A stretch of DNA of 34,160 bases from positions 1 to 34,160 of the forward strand of contig CAZCJA010000017.1 in assembly GCA_964499015.1 (NCBI GenBank), given 5' to 3'. Below are positions 9,622-16,882 of the stretch, piece by piece. The stretch comes from CAZCJA01 sp964499015 (GTDB lineage Bacteria; Elusimicrobiota; Elusimicrobia; F11). Positions within the stretch are counted from its first letter, which is position 1. Every line of letters starts with the position of its first letter. Made by a program: the position numbers and the translations under genes. The notes beneath the pieces are model-generated. The model had not been told where the DNA came from and ran no database searches. It was given only the letters and a program-made list of their open reading frames with translations.

Positions 9622-11013
9622 TTAATTTCCGTATCCCACCAGCAATGTGAATGTCGACCCGGCCGCACCTGCGCCTGTGAGCGCTTTGCCAATAACAGCG
9701 CCGTCGGTCGTGCACGTGGCCGCGCGTCCGGCTCCAGTAGAGTTGGCCCCGCAAATACGGGTGCCTGCTGTGATGGCCGCATTGGCCACAACGCCGGTCA
9801 CAATTCCCGAGGTGATCACGTAGACGGTTCCGCCGGAGCTCACCGAATTCGCCGCAACACCGATAATTGTTGTCGGCGATCCAGCTGCAACCGGCCGGAC
9901 ATCGTTCGCACCGGCAACATAGAGCGTGTTACGTGCCGTAATGTCTGCGCCCGCGGTCATCGGATACGCGATGTAGTTGTCACCGCCGGAGGAGCCGGTG
10001 AACACCACGGCCGTTCCGATTTGCAGCCCATAGTTGCCGCTGGCTCCCTGCAGGTTGCCATTAACGACGATGTTGCTGCCCAGTGTCAACCGGTTTGCTC
10101 CGGACGAATCGGAGATGTCGTTTCCGGCCACTTTGAGATCGCCCTGCACGGTGAGGCTGCTGCGCACAACCACGTCATTGGTTCCGGCCACGCCGCCCAG
10201 CTGAACGGTTCCCGTCGCGGTGAAGCTGCCGCCGACGGTCGCACTCGACACATAGAAGCCGGCTGCGCCCGGTTGAACGGTCAGGCGGTTTTGAATGTAG
10301 TTTGTGTTGCCGGGAACGAGGCTGGTCGCCGTCACGCTGGACAAACCAAGTCCGTCGCCGATGAAGATGCCGGTGAAGGAGTTGGTGTTGCTGCTTAAGA
10401 CGATCGGCTTCGTGTACGTTCCTGTGAAGCTCGCGTCGGGCAGTGCACCCGATAATTTGGTCGCGTCCAAATTGCCGAACGTGTTGGTGATCGCATACGA
10501 CGAAGTTCCCGCGGTGATAAGTCCGCCCACGCGAAAACCGTTGCTCACCGTTCCGCTCGAAACGTAGAACGTCGCGCCGGTTTGCAGCGTGTCGCTCGAT
10601 TGGATGTAGTCCGAATCGCCCGAGGCCACGTCGTCGGCCACGCTGGCGCGAAACGCGTAGGGACTCGTCATCAGCCGTTCACGCTGCGCGCCCACTTCGG
10701 CGCCGATTTGGATTTCCAGGTAGCGCGCGGGGTCGGCGAAGACATCGGCACTGAGCGGTGTGACCGCTCCCAACTGCACGTTGAACACACCGTTAACGAC
10801 GCTGACGCTTGCCTGTGTCTCCGCCCAGATGGGACTGGCGCAGCTTCCGCTGGGTGTGTCGCAGATGCGGAAGGTGATGCTGTAGCTTCCGTTGCGCGGA
10901 TTTTTATTGGTGTCGAGCAGTTTGCCTTGGAAGTTGATTCGGTCCGGGACATCCGCCCAGGCCGCACCCGCTCCCAACAGCAGTACCGCCGCTAAGAGAG
11001 GCTTTATTTGCAT
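9622..11013 (-). CDS. Secreted repeat protein with capsid-decoration-like C-terminus
   Basis: 463 residues. The N-terminus MQIKPLLAAVLLLGAGAAWA is a clear Sec signal peptide. Residues ~21-120 (starting DVPDRINFQGKLLD and containing ERLMTSPYAFRAS) match a head module common in exported proteins of Elusimicrobia-like genomes and in some tail-fibre-like proteins; this is from memory. The middle (~120-345) is Ser/Thr/Gly-rich with repeated patterns such as FYVSSGTV / FYVSSATV and SLTVQGDL, suggesting beta-helical or fibre structure. The last ~110 residues alternate ADITARNTLYV, IIGVAANSV, GIVTGVVANAAITAG and VIGKALTGAG, like DUF2190-type phage capsid decoration proteins. The start overlaps the regulator stop by 10 nt and the giant gene begins 26 nt after this gene ends, so the three are probably co-transcribed. 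Function unknown; a surface fibre partner of the giant protein is inference. Confidence 0.85.
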   Translation of the reverse strand: MQIKPLLAAVLLLGAGAAWADVPDRINFQGKLLDTNKNPRNGSYSITFRICDTPSGSCASPIWAETQASVSVVNGVFNVQLGAVTPLSADVFADPARYLEIQIGAEVGAQRERLMTSPYAFRASVADDVASGDSDYIQSSDTLQTGATFYVSSGTVSNGFRVGGLITAGTSSYAITNTFGNLDATKLSGALPDASFTGTYTKPIVLSSNTNSFTGIFIGDGLGLSSVTATSLVPGNTNYIQNRLTVQPGAAGFYVSSATVGGSFTATGTVQLGGVAGTNDVVVRSSLTVQGDLKVAGNDISDSSGANRLTLGSNIVVNGNLQGASGNYGLQIGTAVVFTGSSGGDNYIAYPMTAGADITARNTLYVAGANDVRPVAAGSPTTIIGVAANSVSSGGTVYVITSGIVTGVVANAAITAGTRICGANSTGAGRAATCTTDGAVIGKALTGAGAAGSTFTLLVGYGN

Positions 11014-11351
11014 AACGCCTCCAGCGACACGTTGCTGAGCATGATGTTGATTCTGTTTTCGAACGCGATCGCCATGTCGGGGTTGGTGGCGTTCGGGTCG
11101 ACATCGGCCGTCATGGTTTCAATCACTTGCAGCGCCGTGATTTCGGCCAGGGGGCGGGCGAGTTTGTATCCGAGCCCTTTATGTGACAGGACGAACCCGG
11201 CGTGCGACATGGCTTGCAGCACCTTGTGTGCGTAGGACGCCGGGATGCTTAAACGATGCGCGATGGCTTCCGCTGTCATGAACGATCCGATGTTCTTGGA
11301 CAGTTCAAACAGGCAGCCAACCGCGTATCGAACTTTTTGGTTGAGCTTCAT
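11004..11351 (-). CDS. Rrf2-family winged-helix transcriptional regulator
   Basis: 115 residues, somewhat shorter than the usual ~130-160. It begins MKLNQKVRYAVGCLFELSK and continues with a helix-turn-helix region (AEAIAHRLSIPASYAHKVLQ), the wing (GFVLSHKGLGYKLARP) and the family segment EITALQVIE, matching Rrf2/BadM/IscR regulators. The three clustered cysteines that bind Fe-S in IscR and NsrR are absent; only C13 and C114 occur, so an Fe-S sensor is unlikely. A strong Shine-Dalgarno (AAGGAGGG) sits 4 nt before the ATG. Its stop overlaps the start of the secreted-protein gene in ATGCAAATAA, implying translational coupling. It probably controls this surface operon, including itself (inference). 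Confidence 0.88.
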   Translation of the reverse strand: MKLNQKVRYAVGCLFELSKNIGSFMTAEAIAHRLSIPASYAHKVLQAMSHAGFVLSHKGLGYKLARPLAEITALQVIETMTADVDPNATNPDMAIAFENRINIMLSNVSLEALCK

Positions 11352-11385
11352 AGACCCTCCTTAATGAATTGCGGGTTTCCAGCGA

Positions 11386-11412
11386 GGCAATGGACAATTG
11401 CAGTCCATTGCC
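11386..11412. promoter_or_regulatory. Perfect 10-bp-stem inverted repeat in the rrf2 leader
   Basis: GGCAATGGAC at 11386-11395 is the exact reverse complement of GTCCATTGCC at 11403-11412, with a 7-nt loop. It lies 35 nt upstream of the rrf2 start codon. It could be a dyad operator for the regulator itself or an RNA hairpin in the leader. Confidence 0.6.
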
Positions 11413-11421
11413 CGGGCAAAA

Positions 11422-11455
11422 AAAATCCCGTCCCATTTGGGTTAAATGGGAGAGA
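11422..11455 (-). terminator. Terminator-like hairpin with T-run upstream of rrf2
   Basis: On the minus strand CCCATTT (11450-11444) pairs with AAATGGG (11438-11432) across a 5-nt loop. The stem may extend with the next GGGAT and is followed by a run of T residues. It lies in the leader of the rrf2 operon and downstream of the VanZ-like gene. It may end the VanZ transcript or act as an attenuator; the sequence alone does not decide. Confidence 0.45.
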
Positions 11456-11581
11456 TCTGTTAGTCTGGAAATCATTGCAAATCAATCTATTTGTCATTTG
11501 TTGTGGACTGATTTGAGGATAGGCCCGGACCTCTCAAATCTCAAGAGAAATGTCGATTTGTCTTTAAGAATTCACATCAAG

Positions 11582-11607
11582 AAACACGCTGATTTAACGG
11601 CGTGTTT
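11582..11607 (-). terminator. Hairpin immediately after the VanZ-like gene
   Basis: AAACACGC (11582-11589) and GCGTGTTT (11600-11607) form a perfect 8-bp stem with a 10-nt loop directly after the stop codon. The trailing T-run on the minus strand is short and interrupted (TTTCTT), so termination may be partial. Confidence 0.5.
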
Positions 11608-12147
11608 TTATCGAACGACGGGGTTGGAAGGGCTTTTGGCGGAAATAAGGCTGCGAATGGTAAGGCCAAGCGCCACGGAAACGGCGTTGAGCCAAATATC
11701 GCGGATATCATAGTGGCGATTGGGCAAGAGGCCTTGGAGGATTTCGTCGAGCCATCCGGCGAGCGTGCCGAGCAAGAAAGCGCCCGCATACGTGCGCCAT
11801 GTGTAGGGCTTGCCGGCGGCCAAGGCGCGCGCGAACAGAACGCCAACGAGCCCATACTCCAGGAAATGAATTTGTTCTTCCGGCGAGCTTGTTTTTAGGG
11901 CGATGAACGGATAAAGGAAAAAAATTCCAAGCAGCGCCGCGTAACGCTGCCAGCGGCGCTCCCCGTTGTCGGCCGCTTGCCGCAAGATAAAAATCGCGCA
12001 CAGCAAATACAAAGCGCCCAGCGTCAGTCGCAGAAGATTATTGCTGCGCAAAAATTGCAATGGAATGGGCACGACGCTCAGCGTCGCGTAAATAAAGAAA
12101 ACGTAGAGGATGGCGATCGCCCATGGGGAAAAATGCGATTTTTTCAT
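11608..12147 (-). CDS. VanZ-like integral membrane protein
   Basis: 179 residues from the ATG at 12147. The frame is open further upstream, but that part is Arg-rich and overlaps the divergent gene. The start MKKSHFSPWAIAILYVFFIY gives TM1 (~8-27), followed by further hydrophobic segments near 38-56, 68-84, 97-110 and 119-133. The core with EEQIHFLEYGLVG and GWLDEILQGLLPNR, then a D/W-rich segment (YDIRDIWLNAVSVALG), is the typical VanZ pattern. VanZ itself raises teicoplanin resistance, but most homologues have unknown roles. It is divergent from the terpenoid synthase with about 40 bp between starts, so the two probably share a promoter region. Only a weak ribosome-binding site is visible. 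Confidence 0.8.
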   Translation of the reverse strand: MKKSHFSPWAIAILYVFFIYATLSVVPIPLQFLRSNNLLRLTLGALYLLCAIFILRQAADNGERRWQRYAALLGIFFLYPFIALKTSSPEEQIHFLEYGLVGVLFARALAAGKPYTWRTYAGAFLLGTLAGWLDEILQGLLPNRHYDIRDIWLNAVSVALGLTIRSLISAKSPSNPVVR

Positions 12148-12186
12148 GGGAACATTGTAACATCCCCGCGAAATCATGGAGATTTT

Positions 12187-13023
12187 TTGTTGACGAAAAC
12201 GCCATCGCGGCCGCAAAGTTATAAAGCCAGTCATTTTGCGCCGGCTTTTTTCTTCTTGTCGTCCGACCGTCGACGCGCACTTCAATGTTTGTACGCGGTC
12301 TGCCGCGCGCTCGACGACGCGGTGGACAACGGCCACCCGGACGCAGCCGGTCTTTTGCAGGCGTGGAAAACGTGCGTTTCGAGCAAGAACATTGCGCCGC
12401 TCGCGCCGTATGGCCATGAGGAGCTGGGGCGGGAATTTTTAGAGGTGCTGGAGTGTTATAGATTGCCCGAGTTCGCACTTCTGGATCTGATCGAAAAAGG
12501 CGTTGGCCGCGATCTGTCTCCGGCGCGTTTTCAAACGCCGCTCGACACCGAAGAATACTGCTACGGCGTCGCCGGCACGGTTGGAATTTTATGTTTGCCG
12601 ATTTTTGGCGTGCCCTGGGAACAGGCCAAAGATTTTGCGGTGCGTTTGGGCGTCACCGTGCAATGGATCAACACGATCCGCGACGTGGGCGTGGACGCGG
12701 AGATGAATCGAATCTATCTTCCGCTTGATCATTTGGAGCAATTTGGCTATACCGAACGCGACCTTTTCGCTCGGAAAAACACGCCGGAATTCGATCTGTT
12801 GATACGGCACGAGGCGAACGTGGCGCGGTCGCATTTTAAGCGCGCGCTCGAGCTTTTTCCGGAGCGCTACCGGCAGGAACTGCGGCCGGCGCTCGTGATG
12901 GGACAAATTTATATGCGGCTTCTCGACAAATTGGAGAAAGCATCGTTTCCGGTTTTGTCGCGCAAAATAACACTGAATGGCTGGGAAAAAATGGCCGCCG
13001 CTTGGAAAGGATTTTATGGTTAA
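12187..13023 (+). CDS. Squalene/phytoene synthase family protein
   Basis: About 278 residues, normal for the family. The frame has no useful ATG near the domain start. The likely start is TTG at 12187 or 12190, 5-8 nt after GGAG; earlier codons overlap the divergent gene. Trans-isoprenyl head-to-head synthase motifs are present: SHFAPAFFFLSSDRRRAL, then the first Asp-rich motif DDAVD, and the second at INTIRDVGVD followed by RIYLP. The second motif has Val where DVGED is usual, and QWINTIRD replaces the common QLTNILRD. The family condenses farnesyl or geranylgeranyl diphosphate into hopanoid or carotenoid precursors; I cannot tell squalene (HpnC/HpnD-like) from phytoene synthase by eye. No other terpenoid gene is in the window. 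Confidence 0.83.
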   Translation: MLTKTPSRPQSYKASHFAPAFFFLSSDRRRALQCLYAVCRALDDAVDNGHPDAAGLLQAWKTCVSSKNIAPLAPYGHEELGREFLEVLECYRLPEFALLDLIEKGVGRDLSPARFQTPLDTEEYCYGVAGTVGILCLPIFGVPWEQAKDFAVRLGVTVQWINTIRDVGVDAEMNRIYLPLDHLEQFGYTERDLFARKNTPEFDLLIRHEANVARSHFKRALELFPERYRQELRPALVMGQIYMRLLDKLEKASFPVLSRKITLNGWEKMAAAWKGFYG

Positions 13024-13087
13024 CACATACTTGAAAAACACGGTCTCAACGGCGTATCCTTATCTTATTACCAAGGAGGCAATGCCG

Positions 13088-13821
13088 ATGGGATTACGCG
13101 CCATCATATTCGACTTGGACGGAGTGCTCATGGATTCCGAGCCGTTGCATTACTCCGCCTTCAGGAAATCTCTCGGAGATAACGGCGAAAAGATGACGTC
13201 CGAATTGTACACGGAGCGCTACTTGGCCCTGGACGATCGCGGCGCGTTCACGCGTTTCTACGCGGACTTTAAAATGCCGCTCAGCCAGAGCGACTTAAAA
13301 GATCTCATGGATAAAAAGGCCAAAATTTTTGACGAACTCGTGCACACCGAAGGCATTCTGCCCTATCCGGCCGTTCCGGAATTTGTGATGGCGGCCGCAC
13401 AGCGCTATCCGGTCGCGCTGGCCACCGGCTCGCGCCGCGTTGAGGCCGAATTTTTACTTGAGACCGCCGGCATTCGCCCGCATTTTGAGGCGATTGTCAG
13501 CGCCGACGACGTGGAGCGCGGCAAACCCGATCCCGAGAGCTTTACCAAAGCGCTCGCGGCGTTGAACGCCGGCGGCAAGCGTCCCACCGCGATCAAAGCC
13601 GACGAATGTGTCGTGATCGAGGATTCCAAGCACGGCATTGTTTCCGCGCACGCCGCAGGCATGAAATGCGTGGCGGTATCGACATCTCATCCCACTTTCG
13701 AGCTTTCCGGCGCCGATCTGGTCGTCTCCAGCTTAGCTTNNNNNNNNNNATCTCCCAGCTCGAGGACTTGTTTGCGACTCCCCTACCGCAACCGGTTCCA
13801 ATGCCGCACCCTCAGAACTAG
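13088..13821 (+). CDS. HAD-superfamily phosphatase / phosphomutase, interrupted by assembly gap
   Basis: Start ATG 13088, 8 nt after AAGGAGG (an ATG at 13082 is too close). The protein begins MGLRAIIFDLDGVLMDSEP, with nucleophile D9 and acid D11, followed by the motif II region ALATGSRR, Lys in GKPDPESF, and CVVIEDSKHGI, all typical of subfamily IA enzymes such as beta-phosphoglucomutase and phosphoglycolate phosphatase. Ten Ns at 13740-13749 interrupt the C-terminus. After the gap the natural ending ISQLEDLFA up to the TAG at 13819 lies in a different frame, so the real gap is not 10 nt (length 2 mod 3 would restore frame). If 10 were right, the ORF would end in an Arg-rich tail at 13882 overlapping the next gene. 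Substrate unknown. Confidence 0.8.
13740..13749. other. Scaffold gap (10 Ns)
   Basis: Ten undetermined bases inside the HAD gene. The flanking frames disagree with a 10-nt length, so this is a placeholder for a join of uncertain size. Confidence 0.95.
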
Positions 13822-13874
13822 CCCGGAAAAGCCTGGAATAATAAGGTCTTTCCTGATACAAGAACTCATAATTT

Positions 13875-15215
13875 ATGAATAGCATTCGCACCCGCATCCT
13901 TATCTTTTTCTCGGTTTTCGCCGTGCTGTCGTTGTTCGCGATTTTCGTGAGCATCCGCAGCACCATCGACATCGGAAAATCGTTCAACGAAGTGGCGGCC
14001 GACCATCTGCCGATGGTGCACGCGCTCGGCCAGCTGGACGTCGCTTTGCAGCGTCAGGACAACGCGGTTTACCGTTATCTCACCACGGGAAAATCGCTTT
14101 GGCTCGACGAATGCGAAAAAGAGCGTTTGAACTACGAGCGCTTTTTCGCGCAGACACAGGAGATCGCTTCCGATACGGTGGAGCGCGATTTGCTGACCCA
14201 AATCGACGAGTTGTATGTCCAATACGACAACCAGATCCGGCAGATTTTGCTTGTCGCCAGCCGCACCTCCGAACGTCCGCGTGTGATGCTCGAGCGCGGC
14301 GGCCAATATTTGACGTCCATTCAAAATCTCGTCGATCAAATGATCGCGATGCGCTACGGGATGACGCTGCGCCACCGCGAAGAGATCCGCGATTCCATTT
14401 CGCGCAACAAACGGTTTGCTTTTTACTTTTTCGGCGCCGCGGTATTCCTGTTTGTCGCGCTTGCGCTGTACCTGTGGTATTTCCTCGTGAAGCCGCTCAG
14501 CCTGCTCTTGGACGGCATTCGCAACTTTACCCGCGGCAAAACCGACGTGCGCATCCCGGCGATCGGCAAAGACGAGCTTGGCGAGCTGCAGGAGGCGTTC
14601 AATGAAATGTCGACGGAAATCAACGTCGAGCGCCGGCGTCTCACCTCCGAATCGCAGAGCGATTCCCTAACGAGCCTTTTTAATATGCGCTACTTCCGCC
14701 GCCAGCTGGTGGAGGAGTTTTCGCGCTCGCAGCGCTACAACCATCCGCTCTCGCTGCTCATGATCGACGTGGATCATTTCAAGTCGTATAACGACCGCAA
14801 CGGCCATCCGGCCGGCGATATTGTTCTTAAGGAAGTGGCGCGCATCTTGATCCGCAATGTGCGCGGGACCGACATCGTCGCCCGCTACGGCGGCGAGGAG
14901 TTCGTTGTGCTTCTTCCCGAAACGCCGATGGACGCCGCAGCCAGCGTCGCCGAGAAAATCCGCAAGACCGTCGAAGATCACCATTTCCCGTTCCGCGAAA
15001 CGCAGAGCGGAGGACGCCTGACCGTTTCGATCGGCGTCGGTTCCTTCCCGGATCCGCGCGTGACCTCCGACCAGGACATGATCGAATCCGCCGACAAAGC
15101 GCTCTACGCGGCCAAGCAAAGCGGACGCAATCAAGTGCGCGTGTTCTTGAAAGGCGAGATCTCGTCGCCGCTCAGCATCATCACACCCTCCGTCGGACAT
15201 TCCGCCGCCAAATAA
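13875..15215 (+). CDS. Membrane-bound diguanylate cyclase (HAMP-GGDEF)
   Basis: 446 residues. TM1 is ~7-29, an extracytoplasmic helical region ~30-178 is probably a four-helix-bundle sensor, TM2 is ~180-204, HAMP is ~205-255 (VKPLSLLLDGIRNFTRGK ... DELGELQEAFNEM), and GGDEF is ~265-430. The active-site motif is GGEEF at 339-343, and R330-GT-D333 just before it is an intact RxxD inhibitory site, so it should make cyclic di-GMP from two GTP with product feedback. SLTSLFNMRYF and LLMIDVDHFKSYND are further family signatures. No strong ribosome-binding site precedes the ATG. It sits alone between the HAD gene and a REP-like element. Confidence 0.93.
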   Translation: MNSIRTRILIFFSVFAVLSLFAIFVSIRSTIDIGKSFNEVAADHLPMVHALGQLDVALQRQDNAVYRYLTTGKSLWLDECEKERLNYERFFAQTQEIASDTVERDLLTQIDELYVQYDNQIRQILLVASRTSERPRVMLERGGQYLTSIQNLVDQMIAMRYGMTLRHREEIRDSISRNKRFAFYFFGAAVFLFVALALYLWYFLVKPLSLLLDGIRNFTRGKTDVRIPAIGKDELGELQEAFNEMSTEINVERRRLTSESQSDSLTSLFNMRYFRRQLVEEFSRSQRYNHPLSLLMIDVDHFKSYNDRNGHPAGDIVLKEVARILIRNVRGTDIVARYGGEEFVVLLPETPMDAAASVAEKIRKTVEDHHFPFRETQSGGRLTVSIGVGSFPDPRVTSDQDMIESADKALYAAKQSGRNQVRVFLKGEISSPLSIITPSVGHSAAK

Positions 15216-15221
15216 GTAAGC

Positions 15222-15250
15222 CGTCATTGCGAGCGTAGCGAAGCAATCTC
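15222..15250. repeat. REP-like intergenic palindromic repeat
   Basis: The segment contains CATTGCGAGCGTAGCGAAGC followed by AATCTC. ATTGC and GCAAT form the outer arms of an imperfect palindrome. Very similar GTCATTGCGAG...GAAGCAATC elements are widespread as dispersed intergenic repeats in many bacterial genomes (from memory). Only one copy is visible in this window. Confidence 0.6.
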
Positions 15251-15270
15251 AAGATTTGCGATCATGTCGC

Positions 15271-15909
15271 ATGTTCCGCAAAAACAAAAACCCGCCGGCC
15301 CTTTTGCGCGCGCTTAAAAAAGCGTACCCGACCGTTGAGTGCGCGCTCACGCACGACAATCCCCTGCAGCTTTTGGTCGCGACGATTTTGTCCGCGCAAT
15401 GCACCGACGTCCGCGTGAATATGGTGACGCCGGAGCTGTTCAAAAAATACCGCAGCGCCAAAGAGTTCGCTGCCGCCGCGCCGTTGGAGCTGGAAAAACT
15501 GATCCACTCAACGGGTTTTTACCGCAACAAGGCCAAATCCATTCTCGGCATGGCCAAAATCGTTTCCGAGAAATACGGCGGCAACGTGCCGCGCACGATG
15601 GCGGAACTCCTGGAGCTCCCGGGCGTCGCGCGCAAAACGGCCAACGTGGTTTTGGGCACCGCTTACAAAACCGCCGCCGGCGTCGTGGTGGACACGCATG
15701 TGATGCGTTTGTCGAACCGCCTGGGCCTGACGAAAGAAAAAACGCCGGAAAAAATAGAACGCGATTTGATGAAAATCGTCCCGCAGGACGATTGGATCTG
15801 GTTTTCGCACGCACTGATTACCCATGGCCGCACGGTATGCTTCGCGCGCAGTCCGAATTGCCCCGGCTGTCCCGTTAAAAAAGAATGCGCGAATCCGGTG
15901 AACCTCTGA
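15271..15909 (+). CDS. nth: Endonuclease III (DNA glycosylase / AP lyase)
   Basis: 212 residues from ATG 15271; an in-frame TTG at 15256 is possible, but the extra residues are not conserved. The core LLVATILSAQCTDVRVN is the family's LSAQxTD region. The helix-hairpin-helix ELLELPGVARKTANVVLG carries catalytic Lys122, and VDTHV carries catalytic Asp141. The C-terminal C-x6-C-x2-C-x5-C (CFARSPNCPGCPVKKEC) binds the [4Fe-4S] cluster. It removes oxidised pyrimidines and cleaves abasic sites in base-excision repair. It is the first gene of a tight four-gene run; its stop overlaps the next start as TGATG. Confidence 0.95.
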   Translation: MFRKNKNPPALLRALKKAYPTVECALTHDNPLQLLVATILSAQCTDVRVNMVTPELFKKYRSAKEFAAAAPLELEKLIHSTGFYRNKAKSILGMAKIVSEKYGGNVPRTMAELLELPGVARKTANVVLGTAYKTAAGVVVDTHVMRLSNRLGLTKEKTPEKIERDLMKIVPQDDWIWFSHALITHGRTVCFARSPNCPGCPVKKECANPVNL

Positions 15910-16310
15910 TGCCGCACGATCCGCGTTATTTAAAGGGCATCGCGCATTTCAATAAGCGGGAGTTTTACGACGCGCATGAAATTTGGGAAGAGGTTTGGCA
16001 TGAGCAGCACGGCGATGCGCACAATTTTATTCAGGGTTTAATCCAGTTCGCGACGGCCCTGCATCACTTTGAGGCGCACAATTTAAAAGGCGCGCGGCTC
16101 TTGTACCAAGGCGGCGTGGAGCTTCTGTCGCCGTACGGCGAAACGTTCTGGAACTTGCCCGTCAAAAAGCTGACTGAGCAAATGACCGAATGCGTGAAAG
16201 GCATGCTCCCGTACAAGCAGGAGGATTTGCCGGGGCGCTACCATCCGGACAAAGAAAAGTTTCCAATACAAATCGACGAGAAATTGATCCCCAAAATCGA
16301 ACTCATATGA
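15909..16310 (+). CDS. DUF309 family protein
   Basis: 133 residues from the ATG at 15909, which overlaps the nth stop; an ATG at 15885 inside nth is less likely. The N-terminal pattern GIAHFNKREFYDAHEIWEEVW is the DUF309 signature (G-x3-FN-x2-x-F-x-x-AHE-x-WE-x-x-W), and FIQGLIQFATALHHF is its second helix. It is a small helical protein with conserved His/Glu that might bind a metal; no biochemical function is established to my knowledge. The next gene starts at its stop (ATGA). Confidence 0.85.
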   Translation: MPHDPRYLKGIAHFNKREFYDAHEIWEEVWHEQHGDAHNFIQGLIQFATALHHFEAHNLKGARLLYQGGVELLSPYGETFWNLPVKKLTEQMTECVKGMLPYKQEDLPGRYHPDKEKFPIQIDEKLIPKIELI

Positions 16311-16882
16311 AAAAGAAAACGGCCGTCAGCCGCCTGCGCGCGACATTGCGCGGGCGCTATTGGAAAGAACATTTCGCGCAGATCCGCTGCTGCTATCAAT
16401 GCGGCGGTTCCTTGCGCATGTCGTACATCAAGGAAGAAAAATGCCGCCGTCGCCGCTGCACGTCGTGCAACACGATCACGTACACCAACCCCAAAGTCGT
16501 GGCCGGCTGTATTCCCGTGATGCCGGACGGACGGATTGTTTTGGGAAAACGCGACATTGAACCCGCGCGCGGCAAATGGACGTTTCCGGCCGGTTACATG
16601 GAAATGGAAGAGACCGTCGAAGGTGCGGCCGCCCGGGAAACCATGGAGGAAATCGCCGTTCGCGTGCGGATCGACAAGGAAGTCGGCGTGTACTCATATG
16701 TTGATGCGGGCGTGGTAACAATTGTGTATGAAGGACGGGTTCTCAAAGGGGAAAAGCCGGCCTGCACCCATGAAACGTCGCAGGTGATGCTGGTGAAGCC
16801 GTCGGAAATTCCCTGGAAAGATTTGGCGTTTCGCAGCACCGCGCACGCCCTGCAGGACTGGTTGAAACGGAGAAAAAAATAA
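16307..16882 (+). CDS. Zinc-ribbon Nudix hydrolase
   Basis: 191 residues from the ATG overlapping the DUF309 stop. An N-terminal zinc ribbon (CYQCG ... CRRRRCTSC) is followed by KVVAGCIPV and a Nudix box, GYMEMEETVEGAAARETMEE then IAV. The box fits G-x5-E-x7-REUxEExGU except that the late Gly is Ala. The REtMEE metal-binding core is intact. This architecture is like NudC and ADP-ribose pyrophosphatase-like enzymes acting on nucleoside diphosphate derivatives. Its place beside nth and an exonuclease suggests nucleotide-pool or repair housekeeping (inference). Its stop overlaps the next start (TAATG). Confidence 0.88.
   Translation: MKKKTAVSRLRATLRGRYWKEHFAQIRCCYQCGGSLRMSYIKEEKCRRRRCTSCNTITYTNPKVVAGCIPVMPDGRIVLGKRDIEPARGKWTFPAGYMEMEETVEGAAARETMEEIAVRVRIDKEVGVYSYVDAGVVTIVYEGRVLKGEKPACTHETSQVMLVKPSEIPWKDLAFRSTAHALQDWLKRRKK

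Noticed and set aside
11977..12186. Upstream extension of the squalene/phytoene synthase frame from an ATG at 11977
   Set aside because: It would overlap the divergent VanZ-like gene by about 170 nt, and the added residues have no family similarity.
12148..12417. Upstream extension of the VanZ-like frame from an ATG at 12417
   Set aside because: The added 90 residues are Arg-rich, overlap the synthase gene, and precede a clear first membrane helix starting at the ATG 12147.
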